Notes under the pieces: model-generated
Databases searched by the model: none
What the model was told of the DNA's origin: nothing
What the model saw: the letters and a program-made list of their open reading frames with translations, nothing else
Shown: one piece after another, positions 15,850-18,642 of the stretch
Layout of the letters: each line of letters starts with the position of its first letter
Position numbering within the stretch: position 1 is the first letter of the stretch
Position numbers and translations under genes: made by a program
Origin: an uncultured Mucispirillum sp.
GTDB lineage: Bacteria; Chrysiogenota; Deferribacteres; Deferribacterales; Mucispirillaceae
NCBI GenBank assembly: GCA_910586745.1
Contig: CAJUJZ010000030.1
Coordinates: 1 to 18,642, forward strand
Length of the DNA stretch: 18,642 nucleotides
Direction of reading: 5' to 3'

Positions 15850-15931
15850 AGAGTTACTTTTCCCTGCTTAACTTCAATTTTTTTGCTTTTACCCTCTGTC
15901 AGCCTCCCATTTTGGCAGAGGGTAAATTTTT
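15850..15931 (+). ncRNA. Possible small RNA or attenuated metNIQ leader, about 82 nt
   Basis: A consensus promoter at 15815-15843 fires into a stretch that ends at an intrinsic terminator 82 bases on, with no start codon and ribosome site for a convincing peptide. It could be a free small RNA or a metNIQ leader controlled by attenuation. The conserved cores of SAM riboswitches were not seen. Confidence 0.35.
15888..15931 (+). terminator. Intrinsic terminator or attenuator upstream of metN
   Basis: A 13-bp stem, TTTACCCTCTGTC (15888-15900) with GGCAGAGGGTAAA (15914-15926), has one G-U pair, a 13-base loop and five Ts directly after (15927-15931). Only the plus strand has the T-run, so it acts on transcription heading toward metN, not on the mod operon. 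Confidence 0.75.
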
Positions 15932-15967
15932 ATAATCAAAATATCTTTTTATTTTTTCATTTTTTTA

Positions 15968-15994
15968 TTGACTGTGCAGGCAAGAATATATAAA
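15968..15994 (+). promoter_or_regulatory. Possible metNIQ promoter
   Basis: TTGACT (15968-15973) and TATAAA (15989-15994) are separated by a short 15-base spacer. This would start transcription near 16001, beyond the 15888-15931 terminator and just ahead of metN. The spacer is not ideal, so confidence is modest. Confidence 0.4.
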
Positions 15995-16037
15995 GTAAAT
16001 AATTATTTTTTAAATTTGGAGCTGTTTTGCAAAAAAG

Positions 16038-16778
16038 ATGATTAAAATTGAAAATCTATCAAAAAAATTTAATGGTAAAAACGGCAAAGTAACTGCTCTT
16101 GATGATATTAATGTAGAAATGCATGATGGAGATATTTTTGGCATTATTGGTATGAGCGGTGCAGGTAAATCAACACTGCTTAGGTGTATCACACTTTTAG
16201 AAAGACCTGACAGTGGCAGTATTTATATTGATGGTAATGATATATTAACATTAAACCATCAAGAACTTAGAAAAGCCAGAAGAAAAATGGGAGTAGTTTT
16301 CCAGCACTATAATCTTTTAATGCAGGAAACTGTTGCAAAAAATGTTGCATTCCCTATGGAAATAGCAGGAATGGAAAAAAATATAATTAAAAAAAGAGTG
16401 CAGGAACTTTTAACTCTTGTAAAAATTGATGATAAAGCAGATTTTTACCCTGCTCAGCTTTCCGGCGGCCAAAGGCAGAGAGTTGCTATTGCAAGAGCTC
16501 TTGCTACAAACCCAGAAGCTTTATTATGTGATGAGCCTACAAGTGCATTAGATGCTCTTACTACAAAGCAGGTGCTTAATCTTTTAAAGGAAATTAATAA
16601 TAGTCTTAATACAACTATTATAATTATTACACATGAAATGTCTGCTGTAAAAGCAATATGCAATAAAGTTGCTGTTATTAATGAAGGCAGATTTGTAGAA
16701 ATGGGGCTTACAAAAGATGTGTTTACAAATCCTACTCATGATGTAACTAAAATGCTTTTAGGTATGGAGGATATATAA
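16038..16778 (+). CDS. metN: Methionine ABC transporter ATP-binding protein MetN, short form without NIL domain
   Basis: ATPase of the D-/L-methionine importer. Walker A GMSGAGKS is at 38-45 (K44), Q89 in VFQHYNLLMQETVAKNVAFP (the last part is typical of MetN), signature LSGGQ at 141-145, Walker B ALLCDEPTSALDALT at 161-175 and H199. The protein ends at 246 aa, right after the nucleotide-binding fold (LGMEDI). E. coli MetN has about 343 aa with a C-terminal NIL/ACT-like domain that binds methionine and shuts off transport; this gene has none. ATG at 16038 begins the standard MIKIENLSK start, but its ribosome site is poor: the nearest GGAG is 17 bases upstream. It is the first gene of metNIQ, whose order and neighbours support the substrate. 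Confidence 0.92.
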   Translation: MIKIENLSKKFNGKNGKVTALDDINVEMHDGDIFGIIGMSGAGKSTLLRCITLLERPDSGSIYIDGNDILTLNHQELRKARRKMGVVFQHYNLLMQETVAKNVAFPMEIAGMEKNIIKKRVQELLTLVKIDDKADFYPAQLSGGQRQRVAIARALATNPEALLCDEPTSALDALTTKQVLNLLKEINNSLNTTIIIITHEMSAVKAICNKVAVINEGRFVEMGLTKDVFTNPTHDVTKMLLGMEDI

Positions 16779-16780
16779 TT

Positions 16781-17452
16781 ATGGAAGCATTTATCAACGA
16801 GTATGGTGCTTTACTGATAAAAGCTACATGGGAAACTATATATATGACTGTGGTATCCACTTTCTTTTCTTATCTTTTAGGGGTTCCACTTGGTGTTGCT
16901 CTTTCTGTTACTAAAAAAGGCGGAATAGCTTCATCTCCTACCTTTAACTATATAGCTGGCTGGGTTGTAAATATATTAAGAAGTGTCCCTTTTGTTATAC
17001 TTATGGTTTTTATTGTGCCTTTTACAAGGCTGATTGCAGGCACTTCTATTGGACCAAATGCTGCTAATATTCCACTAATTATTGCAGCTACTCCGTTTGT
17101 AGCAAGAATTGTAGAACAAAGTATAGAAGAAGTAGACAGAGGGCTTATTGAAGCAGCAAAATGCATGGGTGCTTCTAACTTCCAAATTATCACAAAAGTA
17201 ATGCTTATAGAAAGCAAACCTTCATTAATCAGAGGCCTTTCAATAAGTTCTATTACCATTTTAAGCTATACTGCAGTTACTGGTATAATTGGTGCAGGTG
17301 GTCTGGGAAATATTGCTATTGCTTATGGCTACCAAAGATATATAGAGTCAATGCGATACAGCACAGTTATTCTGCTTATTATACTTGTTGTGCTTATCCA
17401 GTGGTTATGTAATATTTGGGCTTTTAAAGCTGATAAAAGAAATAGAAATTAA
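16781..17452 (+). CDS. metI: Methionine ABC transporter permease MetI
   Basis: Inner-membrane permease of the methionine importer, 223 aa, with about five membrane segments (around 20-43, 58-82, 95-112, 155-172 and 194-214). The coupling loop is EAAKCMGASNFQIITKVML at 124-142. The preceding block IPLIIAATPFVARIVEQSIEEV (97-118) and the following SYTAVTGIIGAGGLGNIAIAYGYQRY (162-187) are hallmark MetI sequence. It starts two bases after the metN stop, with its GGAGG ribosome site lying inside the end of metN, so translation is probably coupled. Confidence 0.95.
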   Translation: MEAFINEYGALLIKATWETIYMTVVSTFFSYLLGVPLGVALSVTKKGGIASSPTFNYIAGWVVNILRSVPFVILMVFIVPFTRLIAGTSIGPNAANIPLIIAATPFVARIVEQSIEEVDRGLIEAAKCMGASNFQIITKVMLIESKPSLIRGLSISSITILSYTAVTGIIGAGGLGNIAIAYGYQRYIESMRYSTVILLIILVVLIQWLCNIWAFKADKRNRN

Positions 17453-17474
17453 TAAATTGTAAGGAGAGTTAATA

Positions 17475-18272
17475 ATGAAAAAAATATTGTTAATTTTATC
17501 ATTTGCAGCACTTGCTGTAACTGCTGGGTGTAAAAAAGAATCAGCAAATGAAATAGTTATAGGTGCTTCACCTACTCCACATGCTGAAATACTTTACTTT
17601 GCACAGCCTTATTTTGAACAAGCTGGTATAAAAGTAAAAGTTTTAGAAATGAGCGATTATATCATTCCTAATACTGCATTAGACAGTAATGATATTCAAG
17701 CAAACTATATGCAGCATGAACCATATTTAATAGATTTTAACAAAAAAAATAAGTTAAAAAATCATCTTGTTTCTGCTGGTAAAATCCATTTTGAACCATT
17801 AGGTATATATGCAGGAAAAAGCTCAAATATTGAAGATATAAAAAATGGTGCAATTATTGGCATACCAAATGACCCTACAAATGGAGCAAGAGCATTATTG
17901 CTGCTTGATGAGCTTGGTGTATTAAAAATCAATAAAAATAAAGGCTTTGAGGCAACAGAACTTGATATTATTGATAACCCTAAAAATATTTCTATAAAAG
18001 CAATGGAAGCAGCTCAACTGCCTGTAAGCCTGCCTGATTTAGATTTTGCAGTTATTAATGGAAACTATGCTCTTGGTGCAGGTGTCCTTGATAAAGTAAT
18101 CGTAGGCGAATCAAACTCATCTCATTCTGCTTCTACTTTTGGCAATATTGTTGCAGTCAGAGAACAAGATTTAAATAATCCACAAATACAAAAAATTATT
18201 GAAATATTAAAAAGTGACCCTGTAAAACAATATATTAAAGATACTTATAAAGGTGTTGTTATACCTTTATAA
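17475..18272 (+). CDS. metQ: Methionine-binding lipoprotein MetQ (NlpA family)
   Basis: Lipid-anchored substrate-binding protein for methionine, working with MetNI. The signal is MKKILLILSFAALAV with the lipobox TAGC at 16-19 (Cys19). The mature protein has the NlpA fold signatures IVIGASPTPHAEIL, then YMQHEPYLIDFN (after DIQANY), GIPNDPTNGARALLLL and the binding-region FAVINGNYALGAG. Length 265 aa is typical. ATG at 17475 follows AAGGAGAG at good spacing, 22 bp after metI. It is the last gene of metNIQ; hairpin-rich tandem repeats begin right at its stop and could serve as its terminator region. The NlpA family also includes other ligands, but the neighbours make methionine the best assignment. 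Confidence 0.95.
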   Translation: MKKILLILSFAALAVTAGCKKESANEIVIGASPTPHAEILYFAQPYFEQAGIKVKVLEMSDYIIPNTALDSNDIQANYMQHEPYLIDFNKKNKLKNHLVSAGKIHFEPLGIYAGKSSNIEDIKNGAIIGIPNDPTNGARALLLLDELGVLKINKNKGFEATELDIIDNPKNISIKAMEAAQLPVSLPDLDFAVINGNYALGAGVLDKVIVGESNSSHSASTFGNIVAVREQDLNNPQIQKIIEILKSDPVKQYIKDTYKGVVIPL

Positions 18273-18642
18273 TTTTCATTCAAAAATTCATCCTTGAATT
18301 TTTGAAAATGCGGAATGACCTGCACAGCAGGCTCATTCCTTACGCAAGCGAAAACACTTCCTGTGTTTTAAATAATTTTCATTCAAAAATTCATATTTAG
18401 AATTTTTGAAAATGCGGAATGAAAAGCACAGCAGGCGCATTCCTTACGCAAGCGAAAACACTTCATGTGTTTTAATTAATTTTCATTCAAAAATTCATCC
18501 TTGAATTTTTGAAAATGCGGAATGAAAAGCACAGCAGGCTCATTCCTTACGCAAGCGAAAACACTTTCTGTGTTTTAAATAATTTTTATTCAAAAATTCA
18601 TCCTTGAATTTTTGAAAATGCGGAATGAAAAGCACAGCAGGC
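18271..18642. repeat. 103-104 bp hairpin-rich tandem repeats, 3.6 copies, running off the window
   Basis: Head-to-tail units start at 18271, 18374, 18478 and 18581 (lengths 103, 104, 103 and a partial). Each begins near AATTTTCATTCAAAAATTCA. Each complete unit can form several hairpins: CAAAAATTCA/TGAATTTTTG; GGAATGA/TCATTCC, with an inner CCTGC/GCAGG in unit 1; CGC-AA-GCG; and AAAACAC/GTGTTTT. Differences between units fall mostly in loops (TTCCT, TTCAT, TTTCT in the last hairpin). Unit length is not a multiple of 3 and no coding frame is shared. The first unit overlaps the last two bases of the metQ stop codon. Confidence 0.95.

Noticed and set aside
15775..15993. 72-codon plus-strand open frame between modA and metN
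   Set aside because: It needs a TTG start without a ribosome site, and it runs straight through the consensus promoter and the intrinsic terminator. The product is Phe/Ile-rich noise.
15850..16037. SAM or molybdenum-cofactor riboswitch
   Set aside because: The conserved cores I know for SAM riboswitches are absent, and I could not support a molybdenum-cofactor motif on the minus strand. Only a terminator-type hairpin is visible.
18271..18642. CRISPR array
   Set aside because: Units are contiguous 103-104 bp repeats without unique spacers, and there are no cas genes.

Overview
The window is AT-rich DNA from a flagellated bacterium with a Gram-negative style envelope. It carries two lipoproteins with lipoboxes, a periplasmic binding protein with a signal peptide, and a UDP-sugar aminotransferase of the WbpE/WlbC type used for surface polysaccharide. 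The very large hook protein, the sigma-54 type promoter ahead of the hook genes and the strong AT bias would fit a host-associated Deferribacterota such as a Mucispirillum relative, or an epsilonproteobacterium-like lineage. This placement is inference; no rRNA or other marker is present to settle it.

Layout. Bases 89-1222 (+) hold a WbpE-type aminotransferase, and 1342-1851 (+) an unrecognised Cys-containing lipoprotein closed by an intrinsic terminator. Bases 1894-3013 hold no convincing intact gene: they contain inverted repeats, possible decayed reading frames and a GC-richer structured island next to the flgE end. A long minus-strand array fills 3014-15708. In transcription order it is modA-modB-modC (molybdate uptake), a hybrid histidine kinase whose receiver domain is cut by an apparent 1-base frameshift, ribBA (riboflavin) with a degenerate RibA half, and the hook operon fliK-flgD-flgE. 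A near-consensus sigma-54 promoter lies between ribBA and fliK, so the hook genes can be switched on separately from the housekeeping genes upstream. Divergent from modA, metN-metI-metQ (methionine uptake) runs 16038-18272 (+). From metQ to the window edge lie about 3.6 copies of a 103-104 bp hairpin-rich tandem repeat.

How the genes fit together. FliK (ruler and substrate-specificity switch), FlgD (hook cap) and FlgE (hook subunit) build one structure, and all are long or expanded here (FlgE 1130 aa, FliK about 759 aa). ModABC and MetNIQ are complete ABC importers sharing one 329-bp divergent control region. That region has a mod promoter, a possible met promoter, a strong extra promoter followed 45 bp later by an intrinsic terminator (possible small RNA or attenuated leader), and ModE-like dyads. 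MetN lacks the C-terminal NIL regulatory domain of the E. coli protein.

Three start sites were set by Shine-Dalgarno position rather than longest frame: fliK at 9567, ribBA at 10738 and modA at 15708. The observations most worth a second look are the tandem hairpin repeats, the kinase frameshift, the degenerate RibA domain, the sigma-54 hook promoter and the short transcription unit between mod and met. I found no CRISPR array, intact transposase, integrase, toxin-antitoxin pair or recognisable defence system.
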